DNA of 64,000 nt. Origin: Latilactobacillus sakei (GTDB lineage Bacteria > Bacillota > Bacilli > Lactobacillales > Lactobacillaceae). Positions 35,841 through 43,479 of this stretch are shown piece after piece. The notes beneath the pieces were generated by a model, which was given only the letters and a program-made list of their open reading frames with translations, had not been told where the DNA came from and made no database searches. Numbering within the stretch: the stretch's first letter is position 1; each line of letters starts with the position of its first letter. The position numbers were made by a program, and so were the translations under genes. Location: assembly GCA_002953655.1 (NCBI GenBank), contig CP025839.1, positions 62,001 through 126,000 on the forward strand, in the 5' to 3' direction.

Positions 35841-36972
35841 TATCGCTTTAACGATTTGTGTTTTAGTATTAGGGGTCAGTTTAACTTTTTATTTTAGAAG
35901 ACAGTTTGTTCGTCAGGCCCAGGCTTTATCCAACGTGCAAACGCAATTGAAGTTAACTAAAAAACAATTAGATATTCAGCGTGCCAAAGTCAACAGAAAC
36001 GATATCGATGATCGGGTTGTTAACGAGTTAACGACACCCGAACAAGAATATCTAAAGCAACAGTTAGCAACTAATAATTTTAGTGGCACCATTTTAATCG
36101 TCCGCCATAACCATGTCATTTATCAAGGTGGTCGTGGATACGCAAATAGTGAACAATTTACGACGCCTAAAACGACTTATCAAATTGGTTCGGTACAGAA
36201 ATCACTTACCGCAGCACTTGTCATGAAGGCTGTTGAAAAGGGGCAATTAAAATTAACAGATCGACTAAGTCGATTTTACCCTCAGATCCCTAACGCTGAT
36301 AGAATTACATTACAAATGATGTTGGACATGCGTTCGGGCCTTTTTGAAACCACTGCACCTAAGGTGGTTCAAACCGATGCACAGCGTCTACAATTTGCCC
36401 TGAAGCATCTACAGGTAAAGAAGATTGGGCAACATGCTTATTCACCGGTTAATTATGTCTTGTTGGCGGGTATTCTAGAGCAGGTTACGCATAAAAGTTA
36501 TAATTACTTAATGAAGCAACAAATCATTACACCGTTAGGCTTACAATCATTTAATTTCATGCCTAACTTTACAGACCCACAACATGCGACTGCTTACGCC
36601 TACCAAAAAAACGGAGCGTACGGTGCAGAAATAGAAGATCCAGCCTATATCTATACGCGTGAACTAGGGACCGGCAACCTCTATGCAACTGCTAGCAGTT
36701 TGTATCAAGTGGAAGAAGCGATTGTGCAAGGTAGGGTCTTTAAAGCGAAGTACTTACAGCAATTACGACACACTAACAATGGACAATATTCAGGTGGCGT
36801 TTATAATTATCGTGATTATTTCACTAGTCACGGTATTGAAGCGGGTTTTGAAAGCCATGTTCAGATGGCTCAAAATGGAGCATCAGGGATTATTTTGCTA
36901 TCCAACCAATATAAATCGACTCCGTCGTTAGTCACGATGAGTAAACAAATTTATCAACGATTGCTAGTCTAA
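35821..36972 (+). CDS. Membrane-anchored serine hydrolase (beta-lactamase/PBP4 family)
   Basis: 383 residues. N-terminal membrane helix (about 7-24), coiled linker (30-65), then a class C beta-lactamase-like domain with SxxK at IGSVQKSLTAAL. The YxN motif, normally YSN, reads YSPVNY, and the third motif is near TSHGIEAGFES. It overlaps the preceding gene by 20 bases. Position at the end of the D-aspartate cross-bridge operon suggests a DD-peptidase or esterase acting on the wall. Activity is uncertain because of the YSP change. Confidence 0.8.
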   Translation: MKKKKINIALTICVLVLGVSLTFYFRRQFVRQAQALSNVQTQLKLTKKQLDIQRAKVNRNDIDDRVVNELTTPEQEYLKQQLATNNFSGTILIVRHNHVIYQGGRGYANSEQFTTPKTTYQIGSVQKSLTAALVMKAVEKGQLKLTDRLSRFYPQIPNADRITLQMMLDMRSGLFETTAPKVVQTDAQRLQFALKHLQVKKIGQHAYSPVNYVLLAGILEQVTHKSYNYLMKQQIITPLGLQSFNFMPNFTDPQHATAYAYQKNGAYGAEIEDPAYIYTRELGTGNLYATASSLYQVEEAIVQGRVFKAKYLQQLRHTNNGQYSGGVYNYRDYFTSHGIEAGFESHVQMAQNGASGIILLSNQYKSTPSLVTMSKQIYQRLLV

Positions 36973-37016
36973 AAAAGAACGCCGAACAAAAATTATTTTT
37001 GTTCGGCGTTCTTTTT
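36972..37016. terminator. Bidirectional terminator
   Basis: Perfect 16-bp stem (GAACGCCGAACAAA core with complement) between A-run and T-run, at the convergent junction with the VanZ-like gene. Confidence 0.9.
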
Positions 37017-37612
37017 TATGCACTAGTTTTAATGGTTTGTTTAAAATGGCGGGCACCAATGGTGAATAAAGCGAAGCCAATGAGACAACCCACCCAGTTG
37101 AGAATAATATCACTGATAGCAAAAGTGCCTAAATAAAAGGCGTATTGAAGGACCTCAATGCCTAAAATGGTGAGTAAGGCGATGATATTGGTCTCGGTGA
37201 AGTTTGCTTTTAAACTATAAAGTCCACCGAGTGGCACGAAGTAGATAACGTTCAATAAAGCCTCTAAAATCGTGCGCCGATCATGACTGATAAAATCGAA
37301 CGGATTTAAGCTGACAGCATGGTAAACACTGGCCTTTGTAAAGAGGACGATGAAAAGTAACAGAAGATAGACGCTATAAATCAAGTATCCATAAATCGGT
37401 GAAAGCCGTTTTAAGTCCCACTGAATCCATCCCAACCAAAGGGCGAGGGTTAAAAAGAGAATTAATAGAACGGTTGTCTTGGGAAATCTGGCCATCACAC
37501 GCGTTAAGCGGGGATAACCCCAGAGTGTGGGTAAAACAATGCGATGGATGAAGGTTCTACTAAAGAGAAAAGCAAAAACCCCCGCCAGAGCATATTCTAA
37601 TATTTTGCGCAT
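37016..37612 (-). CDS. VanZ-like membrane protein
   Basis: 198 residues with five or six membrane segments. The VanZ signature NVIYFVPLGGLYSLK and the later GIEVLQYAFYLGTFAISDIILN segment are visible. VanZ proteins confer low teicoplanin resistance in some contexts but are mostly of unknown function. It lies 21 bp downstream of the MarR gene on the same strand, so it is probably in its operon. ATG 37612 follows AGGAGG-like GGAGG. Confidence 0.85.
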   Translation of the reverse strand: MRKILEYALAGVFAFLFSRTFIHRIVLPTLWGYPRLTRVMARFPKTTVLLILFLTLALWLGWIQWDLKRLSPIYGYLIYSVYLLLLFIVLFTKASVYHAVSLNPFDFISHDRRTILEALLNVIYFVPLGGLYSLKANFTETNIIALLTILGIEVLQYAFYLGTFAISDIILNWVGCLIGFALFTIGARHFKQTIKTSA

Positions 37613-37633
37613 GAGAACCTCCTAAATCATTTC

Positions 37634-38116
37634 TTAAAGTTTAGTGTGGTGCAAACGTTCTTTAAATTCAGCCATAAAATCGAAATTTTGAGTATCCGAT
37701 AAGGTGTGCTCTAATTTGGTGAGGAGCTGATTAAGGGTCGCTTGTTCTTCACTTGAAAGGCTGCTGAATAGGGTTTCTGTAAATTCATCGCGACCATCAA
37801 AAGCTTCTTGGATAATGGCGCGACCGGCTGGTGTAATAAAAACGTGGGTTACACGTTTGTCGTGTTCATCAGATTGACGTTTGATATAATCTTTGGCAGC
37901 TAACTTATTGAGGCATTCCGTCAACGAAGAGGGGCGAATCGCCAAGGTTTGGGCAAGCGTGCTTTGCATTTGCCCATTTTGGTGATGGAGTAATTTTAAA
38001 ATGCGAATTTGACTGACCGATTTATGATGGGATGAAAATTGCATACCATAATAATGGCGATAGTGATGAATGACTTTATTAAAGGTCTGGAAAAGATCGT
38101 TGCTAAGTGTCGTCAT
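37634..38116 (-). CDS. MarR-family transcriptional regulator
   Basis: 160 residues, winged helix-turn-helix: LHHQNGQMQSTLAQTLAIRPSSLTECLNKL recognition region and wing DKRVTHVFITPAGR. Start is ATG 38116 with AAGGAG eight bases upstream. Immediately upstream of its -35 is a 17-bp-arm inverted repeat (38188-38230), probably its own or a neighbour's operator. It is followed by the VanZ-like gene. Confidence 0.88.
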   Translation of the reverse strand: MTTLSNDLFQTFNKVIHHYRHYYGMQFSSHHKSVSQIRILKLLHHQNGQMQSTLAQTLAIRPSSLTECLNKLAAKDYIKRQSDEHDKRVTHVFITPAGRAIIQEAFDGRDEFTETLFSSLSSEEQATLNQLLTKLEHTLSDTQNFDFMAEFKERLHHTKL

Positions 38117-38157
38117 TGCGACTCCTTCAAGTTTAAATTTAAGTAACTGGTATAGGT

Positions 38158-38186
38158 ATAATACGCCAAGCCCCAAGGCAAATCAA
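38158..38186 (-). promoter_or_regulatory. Predicted promoter of the MarR-VanZ operon
   Basis: Minus strand TTGATT (38181-38186), 17-bp spacer, TATTAT (38158-38163). Confidence 0.55.
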
Positions 38187-38187
38187 T

Positions 38188-38230
38188 ATTGTTCACCATA
38201 TCACATCAGTCACGTGATAGGTTGAACAAT
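38188..38230. promoter_or_regulatory. Long inverted repeat next to the MarR promoter
   Basis: Arms 38188-38204 and 38214-38230 match at 15 of 17 pairs around a 9-base spacer (ATTGTTCA...TGAACAAT outermost). It adjoins the -35 without overlapping it. There is no T-run, so an operator is likelier than a terminator. Confidence 0.6.
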
Positions 38231-38239
38231 CGGGTTAAT

Positions 38240-38268
38240 AAAAAAACCACGACCAACATTGGTGTGGC
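38240..38268 (-). terminator. Terminator after tpx
   Basis: Minus strand stem CCACACCAAT/TTGGTCGTGG followed by seven T residues. Confidence 0.75.
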
Positions 38269-38287
38269 TTTAGGTAGTCATGATAGA

Positions 38288-38782
38288 TTAGTGTGCTGCT
38301 TTTAAAAATGCAAGTGCCGCTGCATAGTTCGGTTCGTCAGTTTGTTCAACGATTAATTCTTCGTAGCTAATTGTGCCATCTGCTTCGACAATTAAAATTG
38401 ACCGTTGTAAGGTATTGTTGCTAGGCACATATAAATTGAGGGCCTTACCAAAACTTAAGGCTTCATCGGAGAGCAGTTGCATCAGTTGAACACCTTCAGC
38501 GGCACACCAGGCTTGTTGTTGTTCAACGGTATTGGTTGAAACGGTGTAGAAGTTGATATCTGTAAATTGATCAACGGCTTGGTTAAAATGCTTGGTTTGA
38601 ATGCTGCAAACACGTGTATTGATATCAGGTACAATACTAATTAATGTTCGCTTACCCAATAATTCTTGGGTTGATCGTGTTTGGTTGTGGGCATCGACCA
38701 GTTCAAAAGCAGGTAATTGCTCACCAACTTTAGGTGGTGTCCCAATTGTCTCGAGTGGTTGGTCGTGTCTTGTAATTTGCAT
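38288..38782 (-). CDS. tpx: Thiol peroxidase (atypical 2-Cys peroxiredoxin)
   Basis: 164 residues. Peroxidatic Cys59 lies in PDINTRVCS, where the usual family motif is PSxDTxVC; resolving Cys93 lies in QQQAWCAAEG, matching the Cys61/Cys95 spacing of E. coli Tpx. It reduces hydroperoxides with thioredoxin. ATG 38782 is chosen because the protein then begins at the normal family N terminus. Monocistronic, ending at a terminator. Confidence 0.9.
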   Translation of the reverse strand: MQITRHDQPLETIGTPPKVGEQLPAFELVDAHNQTRSTQELLGKRTLISIVPDINTRVCSIQTKHFNQAVDQFTDINFYTVSTNTVEQQQAWCAAEGVQLMQLLSDEALSFGKALNLYVPSNNTLQRSILIVEADGTISYEELIVEQTDEPNYAAALAFLKAAH

Positions 38783-38864
38783 CTTAAAACCCCATTTCCT
38801 AAAAGATAGTTTTATTTTAAGCTGAAAGCGATTGAAACACAATCAAACGGGCTTGGGAGAAGTT

Positions 38865-39107
38865 ATGATAAGCTTAGTTAAAATGAATAATGGGGTGGCT
38901 ATGTTGGAAACTAAAAAAATTCAGGCGCTTTATGCCAAAAAGATGTTTAATCAGATTGTTAAAGAGGTAAATGTTAAGCCGTTAGCCTACGAAGTCGTTG
39001 ATGCAAATGGAGACGAAACTGCCGTCTTAATTGGCCAGGCACAATGGGCCCGGATTCAGGAATTGTTAACGGTTAAAAACATTGATATAGCAGACACCGA
39101 CTCGTGA
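38865..39107 (+). CDS. Small protein with Phd/YefM-like pattern
   Basis: 80 residues from ATG 38865 (GGAG five bases upstream); ATG 38901 is also possible. The body, from MLETKKIQALYAKKMFNQ to AVLIGQAQWARIQELL, faintly resembles Phd/YefM antitoxins (short helix, beta strands, then a helix after AVLI). No toxin gene is adjacent, so an antitoxin role is not supported by context. Otherwise unrecognised. Confidence 0.5.
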   Translation: MISLVKMNNGVAMLETKKIQALYAKKMFNQIVKEVNVKPLAYEVVDANGDETAVLIGQAQWARIQELLTVKNIDIADTDS

Positions 39108-39119
39108 TAGTAACTTACT

Positions 39120-39136
39120 TGTAACAGTCCTGTAAC
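39120..39136 (+). promoter_or_regulatory. WalR box
   Basis: TGTAAC-N5-TGTAAC exactly fits the WalR consensus TGTWAH-N5-TGTWAH. It ends two bases before the predicted -35 (TTGAAT 39139-39144; GATAAT 39161-39166) of the NlpC/P60 gene, a typical activator position. Confidence 0.8.
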
Positions 39137-39217
39137 AGTTGAATGATACACTATTAAACGGATAATAAATATAGACAAGATTAAATCATTTGAATATAAA
39201 AAACAGGAGTGGACAAA

Positions 39218-40492
39218 GTGAAAAAATTAGGTAAGTTAATGGTCAGTGCGTTAGCGTTGTTATCAATCAGTGCACCGGTTGCAATGAGCGTAGGTGTTGT
39301 TAGTGCCGATTCAGTAACAGATACAAAAGCTGCCATTACGAAAACTAGTGCTGAAAATGCCGCTTTGTTAACGAAATTAAATGCTGCTCAAAATAAGGTA
39401 TCAGAAATCAATAGCCAAGTTTCTAACAAGGTAATTGCCATTGATGATGCTAAAGCCAATATCAAGTCAACTGACCAACAAATCGTTGCCCTTGATCAAT
39501 CAATTGAAAAAGCTAAAGCTGAAGTACAAGCCCGCAAGAGCGTGATGAAGAAACAAGCCGTTGCCCTTCAAAAAGAAGCTGGGAACAGTGTTTCAGGAAA
39601 CGTCTACGTTGATTTCATCGTCAACAGTGACAACTTCTCAGATATGATGAGTCGTGCATCCGTGGTGGGTAAGTTAAACCAAGCTAGCAAAGATGCGATG
39701 ACAGCTGTGAGTGATTCAGAAAGTACATTGGCAACTTTAAAAACAACGCAAGAAACTAAAAAAGCAGATTTAGTTAAAACCAAATCACAATTAGAGGCTG
39801 ATCAAGCTAAATTAGTGACTTTAAAAGACGATGCTGAAAAAGAACAAAAGAATTTTGAAACAGAAGTTGAAGGTCACAAAACACAATTGGCGAACTTACA
39901 AAGTCAATTAGACTCACAAACAGCGGCTGCTGTTGAAGCTGCCAAGCAACAAGCTGAAGCAGACAAAGCTGCTAAAGCCCAAGCACCAAAAACGGCAACA
40001 AAATCAGAATCAACAACAAGTGTTATTAAGAATGAATCATCAAATGATAGTAAGACAGAACCGGTATTAAATAATAATGCTGGCACAAAAACCCCAACTA
40101 ACAACAATAACTCAGCTTCAAAAGCAACAACAAAACCAGTTGCGAATACAGGCTCATTAGTTTCAAACGCACTACAATTTATCGGCACACCGTATGCATG
40201 GGGTGGATCACAACCTGGTGGCTTTGACTGTTCAGGTTTAGTGATGTATGCAGCTAAGATGGCTGGTATCAGCTTACCACGGACATCACAAGCACAAAGC
40301 ACACTTGGGACACAAGTATCATTATCAGAATTACAACCGGGCGACCTTGTTTTCTGGGGTGGCGTTGGTTCAGCACATCACGTTGGGATTTACATCGGTA
40401 ACGGTTCATACGTTCATGCACCAGCACCTGGTCAAAGCGTAACAACCATGTCAATGCAATATTATAAACCTGACTTTGGCCGTCGAATTTAG
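39218..40492 (+). CDS. Secreted NlpC/P60 peptidoglycan hydrolase
   Basis: 424 residues. Signal peptide (cleavage near VVSADS, about 30-33), long coiled-coil domain like CwlO/PcsB (about 35-230), Ser/Thr/Asn-rich linker, and a C-terminal NlpC/P60 domain (about 310-424) with catalytic Cys338 (FDCSG), His388 (HHVGIYIG) and a later His in YVHAP. It is a DL-endopeptidase cutting D-Glu-Lys bonds; homologues are activated by FtsEX. GTG 39218 follows AGGAG by eight bases. The WalR box upstream indicates control by the WalRK system encoded at 11119. Confidence 0.92.
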   Translation: MKKLGKLMVSALALLSISAPVAMSVGVVSADSVTDTKAAITKTSAENAALLTKLNAAQNKVSEINSQVSNKVIAIDDAKANIKSTDQQIVALDQSIEKAKAEVQARKSVMKKQAVALQKEAGNSVSGNVYVDFIVNSDNFSDMMSRASVVGKLNQASKDAMTAVSDSESTLATLKTTQETKKADLVKTKSQLEADQAKLVTLKDDAEKEQKNFETEVEGHKTQLANLQSQLDSQTAAAVEAAKQQAEADKAAKAQAPKTATKSESTTSVIKNESSNDSKTEPVLNNNAGTKTPTNNNNSASKATTKPVANTGSLVSNALQFIGTPYAWGGSQPGGFDCSGLVMYAAKMAGISLPRTSQAQSTLGTQVSLSELQPGDLVFWGGVGSAHHVGIYIGNGSYVHAPAPGQSVTTMSMQYYKPDFGRRI

Positions 40493-40515
40493 TTAAGAAA
40501 TCAATATTAAACAGA

Positions 40516-40557
40516 AAAAGTTTGGCTCTCCCTGAGAAGGAAGGGTCAAACTTTTTT
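40516..40557 (+). terminator. Terminator after the NlpC/P60 gene
   Basis: Outer stem AAAGTTTG/CAAACTTT with an interrupted inner stem and six T residues. Confidence 0.75.
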
Positions 40558-40586
40558 AATTGAAATAGATGAAAAGTGGGATAAAA

Positions 40587-41150
40587 ATGGTAGAAAAACA
40601 GTTACTAGTAATTACAGGCGCCACCGGTAGTGGTAAAACAACGGTTAGTCATTGGCTAACTAAAATGTACCAAATTCCCCAAGTCGTAACGCATACGACG
40701 CGGCCTAAACGGCATAACGAAGTCGATGGGGTAGATTACTATTTTGAAACTGAAGCCTCACTCGCCCAAAAACACTTGATTGAATCTGTAACCTATTCAG
40801 GTTATCAATATGGTTCTTCATATGAAGCGCTCGACTTAGCATGGGATAAGTCACCACTAATTAGCTTGGTCGTGGATACCAAAGGGGCCCAGACTTATCT
40901 GGAAACTTTTGGTAAACAAGTCACGGTCTTGTTTTTAACCGTGTCGGAAGCAACAGCTCTAATTAGTCGTTTAGAAAAGCGTAACGATTCACCAGAAGCT
41001 ATTCAAAAACGGATTGCGAGTGCGGAATTTAAACGCGATTTAATGGTGTCAGGGCCGTTACATGATCAAGCACAAATTATTGTGAATGATGATTGGCAAG
41101 CAACGCAAAAGACATTAACGGCAATTATTGAACAGTTACGACAAGCATAA
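40587..41150 (+). CDS. Guanylate kinase-like protein
   Basis: 187 residues with P-loop GATGSGKTT (about 11-19) and the GMP-binding signature TTRPKRHNEVDGVDYYF, plus the lid and a final helical segment. It resembles guanylate kinase but is divergent in the middle (DTKGAQTYLE in place of the usual GALQV motif), so it may be a paralogue of the essential gmk. Start ATG 40587 follows GTGGGAT; ATG 40569 has no good ribosome site. Confidence 0.82.
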   Translation: MVEKQLLVITGATGSGKTTVSHWLTKMYQIPQVVTHTTRPKRHNEVDGVDYYFETEASLAQKHLIESVTYSGYQYGSSYEALDLAWDKSPLISLVVDTKGAQTYLETFGKQVTVLFLTVSEATALISRLEKRNDSPEAIQKRIASAEFKRDLMVSGPLHDQAQIIVNDDWQATQKTLTAIIEQLRQA

Positions 41151-41187
41151 AAAAAGCCGCCCAAACATTGTTTTGGGCGGCTTTTAT
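41150..41187. terminator. Bidirectional terminator
   Basis: Perfect stem of about 15 bp (AAAAGCCGCCCAAA with complement) between convergent genes. Confidence 0.88.
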
Positions 41188-41202
41188 TTCAATACTTAGT
41201 GC

Positions 41203-41391
41203 TTAAGCAAGTTGTTGCTTGTTTGCACGGTTAGGTTGTTTCACTTTAAATGTTAATTTTTGGACAGCTTGTTCAATTGTAATACCACTTGCACTGATTT
41301 TTTCATTGTTCGTTGCAGTTGCGATAAATTTTTGAGTTTGCGTATCAAGTGAAACGTGATACCAATTATTAGTTTTGTTTTGTAATTGCAT
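41203..41391 (-). CDS. Small protein of 62 residues, unknown
   Basis: ATG 41391 is preceded by AAGGGAG about ten bases upstream, so translation is credible. The product (MQLQNKTNNWYHVSLDTQTQ...) is basic at the C terminus with an amphipathic middle; it could be a small single-domain binding protein. No family recognised. It ends at the bidirectional terminator. The 289 bp between it and the fur gene hold AT-rich promoter-like sequence only. Confidence 0.6.
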   Translation of the reverse strand: MQLQNKTNNWYHVSLDTQTQKFIATATNNEKISASGITIEQAVQKLTFKVKQPNRANKQQLA

Positions 41392-41680
41392 AATTAAAAT
41401 CTCCCTTCAAATAACTAAAACACTGGTAGAAGGCCAATGAAGACGGTTTCCTAAAAACCATCTGAGTAATATCATAACGCTTGACCGGGTTAATTGCAAC
41501 TATTTTTACTCGAGTTTGATTAAAATTTGTTAAAAGGGGAAATTGTTTTTCGTCACGGACCGTTATAAGAGCGTATAATAATAGTGTGTAGCAATTAAAC
41601 CATTTAAAACTAAAATGACGACGATTAATGCTATAATCAGTTATTCTGAATAGCAGGTATTAAGAAAGGAATCGATTAAA

Positions 41681-42109
41681 ATGAGTGAAATGACGACGGC
41701 GCTGGCCGTTTTAAAAGCAAACGGGTTTAAAATCACAAAGCAACGTCGCGAAATGTTGACTTATTTAGCGCAATACGAAAATCATTATATTCCAGTGACT
41801 CAAATTGACGATCATATGCGGTCGATTTTTCCAGGGATGAGTCACGATACCATTTATCGTAATATTAAAGATTTTGAACAGCTTGGCTTAGTCGAGCAAC
41901 AAACTGAAGGCGAACAGGCCCACGTGAAGTATCAGTGTGATTTTGAACATCGTCATCATCATCACTTTATTTGTCGCAATTGTGGCAAGGTGATTGAATT
42001 GAAGATGTGTCCACTGGATTTTTTCAGTGATCAACTCCCCAACTGCCAAGTTGAAGGCCATCAATTTGAGTTATACGGTCTTTGTGAAGACTGTCAAGAA
42101 AATGAGTAG
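41681..42109 (+). CDS. Fur-family metal-responsive regulator (Fur/Zur/PerR)
   Basis: 142 residues: N-terminal winged helix (KQRREMLTYLAQ, SHDTIYRNIKDFEQLGLV), a His-rich metal site (HRHHHHFICRNCGK) and two CxxC pairs (CRNC, CEDC) forming the structural zinc site. Whether it senses zinc, iron or peroxide is not decidable by eye; the long His run favours a Zur-like role. ATG 41681 follows AAAGGAA. The next gene begins 18 bp later, so fur appears to lead a six-gene operon ending in the SpaA-repeat protein. Confidence 0.9.
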   Translation: MSEMTTALAVLKANGFKITKQRREMLTYLAQYENHYIPVTQIDDHMRSIFPGMSHDTIYRNIKDFEQLGLVEQQTEGEQAHVKYQCDFEHRHHHHFICRNCGKVIELKMCPLDFFSDQLPNCQVEGHQFELYGLCEDCQENE

Positions 42110-42127
42110 ATAGGAAGGAAGAGTGTT

Positions 42128-42604
42128 ATGGCATTTCATACGCCCCCAATCGTGCCGCCAGCAGCGATTATTTCATTAATTATTGCGATGAGCGCCACGA
42201 ACGTCGTTGTTAATACTGTTAAACCGGTCGCTAATATTAAGACGGAGCAAAAGACGTCCGTTTCAGAAAGCTCACAAAGTGGTGTAAGCAGTAGTCAATC
42301 AGTGAGCCATTCAGAAAGTAATGAGACAACAAGTGCACAATCATCTAGCGAACCAGAAGAATCAGTATCAAGTAGCGCATCATCAACGGCAACGTCGACA
42401 GATCAAGAACAATCAAGTACAGAACATACGACGGAAACTAGCTCAAGTGACATGACTGATACAACGCAAAATGATGAACCAACCGATTCAAACGATACAA
42501 CCAGCGATAATCAAACAACAACTAATAACAGTAGTAGCACAGCATCATCAACGGCAACGGTCCCTAATACGGCTAAAGCTACTAGTGGTAGTGCAACGCA
42601 ATAG
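42128..42604 (+). CDS. Ser/Thr-rich protein with N-terminal hydrophobic segment
   Basis: 158 residues. A hydrophobic stretch near residues 10-35 (PPAAIISLIIAMSATNVVV) is probably a signal or membrane anchor; the remaining 120 residues are almost only Ser, Thr, Glu, Gln and Asn, an extended glycosylatable stalk. No LPXTG motif. ATG 42128 follows GGAAGAG. Second gene of the fur-led operon. Confidence 0.6.
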   Translation: MAFHTPPIVPPAAIISLIIAMSATNVVVNTVKPVANIKTEQKTSVSESSQSGVSSSQSVSHSESNETTSAQSSSEPEESVSSSASSTATSTDQEQSSTEHTTETSSSDMTDTTQNDEPTDSNDTTSDNQTTTNNSSSTASSTATVPNTAKATSGSATQ

Positions 42605-42639
42605 CGAACTGCTGTTAATATTGAAAGGCGGAATGCGCA

Positions 42640-43464
42640 ATGCTATCTTTTTTGGATATCATTAATCATTATTTTGGCTACTTAAACATTAATAATCGGG
42701 TTAAAAACCGAATTTTTTCAATCATCTGTTTAATTGGTGATTTTTACTTATTATATAAGAGTATTTACTACTTTAGAGCACAAGCAATTGGACGAGGTAT
42801 TACTAATCTAATTGTTTTTTTAGTGTTACTCTATTTTGCAGTGATGAATCTTTATTTTTATTATCGAGGGCGCAACGCGGTTGTCGATGTGTCACCATAC
42901 GTTGAAAAAGCACTGGGTGGTGACCCAACGGCCCCCCATCCTTTAGCCGGACAAACCGCTAAACCTAAAATTATTTCCCAAGTTCAACCAGCAACGGGCT
43001 TATTTGAAGAAAAGGATTTGTTACCGGCACAATTAGAAGTCAATAGTGTGCATCAACAACAACTCGATCAATTAGTCGCCCAGTTAATTGAGGCTGGCTA
43101 TATTAGCTTAAACTATGCTGGGTTAGCAGATACCGATATTTACGAGCAAGCACAGCATTTCCAACGGCCCATTTATGCGATTGGTGAACGAGTGGCCTTG
43201 CCTTTTTATGAGCTTAAACAAGAAGCTGGCCAATGGGTGGTTTATGGGGGGATTAATGCCATGGCCAAGGTCCCTTTGGCCATTATCAAATCAGTGGGAT
43301 TGACGCCGATTCAGGAATTAACGGATCGTTACCAACTAGCGATTGCGCACACTTGGATTACTGGTGGGCCACATAAGATGGCTGGCCGTAGTGGGGTTGT
43401 TGAAGGTAGCGACCCTTACCAATTAATGGTCCAAATGGCCTATCAAAAAAAAGCTGAAATCTAA
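42640..43464 (+). CDS. Two-helix membrane protein with C-terminal soluble domain
   Basis: 274 residues. Two membrane segments (about 25-45 and 55-78) followed by a cytoplasmic or external domain (about 90-274) with no motif I can name; it looks like a family restricted to Lactobacillales. It starts 35 bp after the stalk gene and ends 15 bp before the Mga-like gene, so it is co-transcribed with them. Confidence 0.7.
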   Translation: MLSFLDIINHYFGYLNINNRVKNRIFSIICLIGDFYLLYKSIYYFRAQAIGRGITNLIVFLVLLYFAVMNLYFYYRGRNAVVDVSPYVEKALGGDPTAPHPLAGQTAKPKIISQVQPATGLFEEKDLLPAQLEVNSVHQQQLDQLVAQLIEAGYISLNYAGLADTDIYEQAQHFQRPIYAIGERVALPFYELKQEAGQWVVYGGINAMAKVPLAIIKSVGLTPIQELTDRYQLAIAHTWITGGPHKMAGRSGVVEGSDPYQLMVQMAYQKKAEI

Positions 43465-43479
43465 TCTGGAGGAAAATGA

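Noticed and set aside
38865-39107. Toxin-antitoxin pair
   Set aside because: The small protein is only faintly like Phd/YefM and no toxin frame is adjacent on either strand.
39904-40302. 132-codon minus-strand frame within the NlpC/P60 gene
   Set aside because: Shadow of the repetitive linker; no ribosome site and no recognisable product.
42240-42600. Ser/Thr-rich repeats as a tandem-repeat locus or CRISPR
   Set aside because: No regular unit or spacer structure; it is low-complexity coding sequence.
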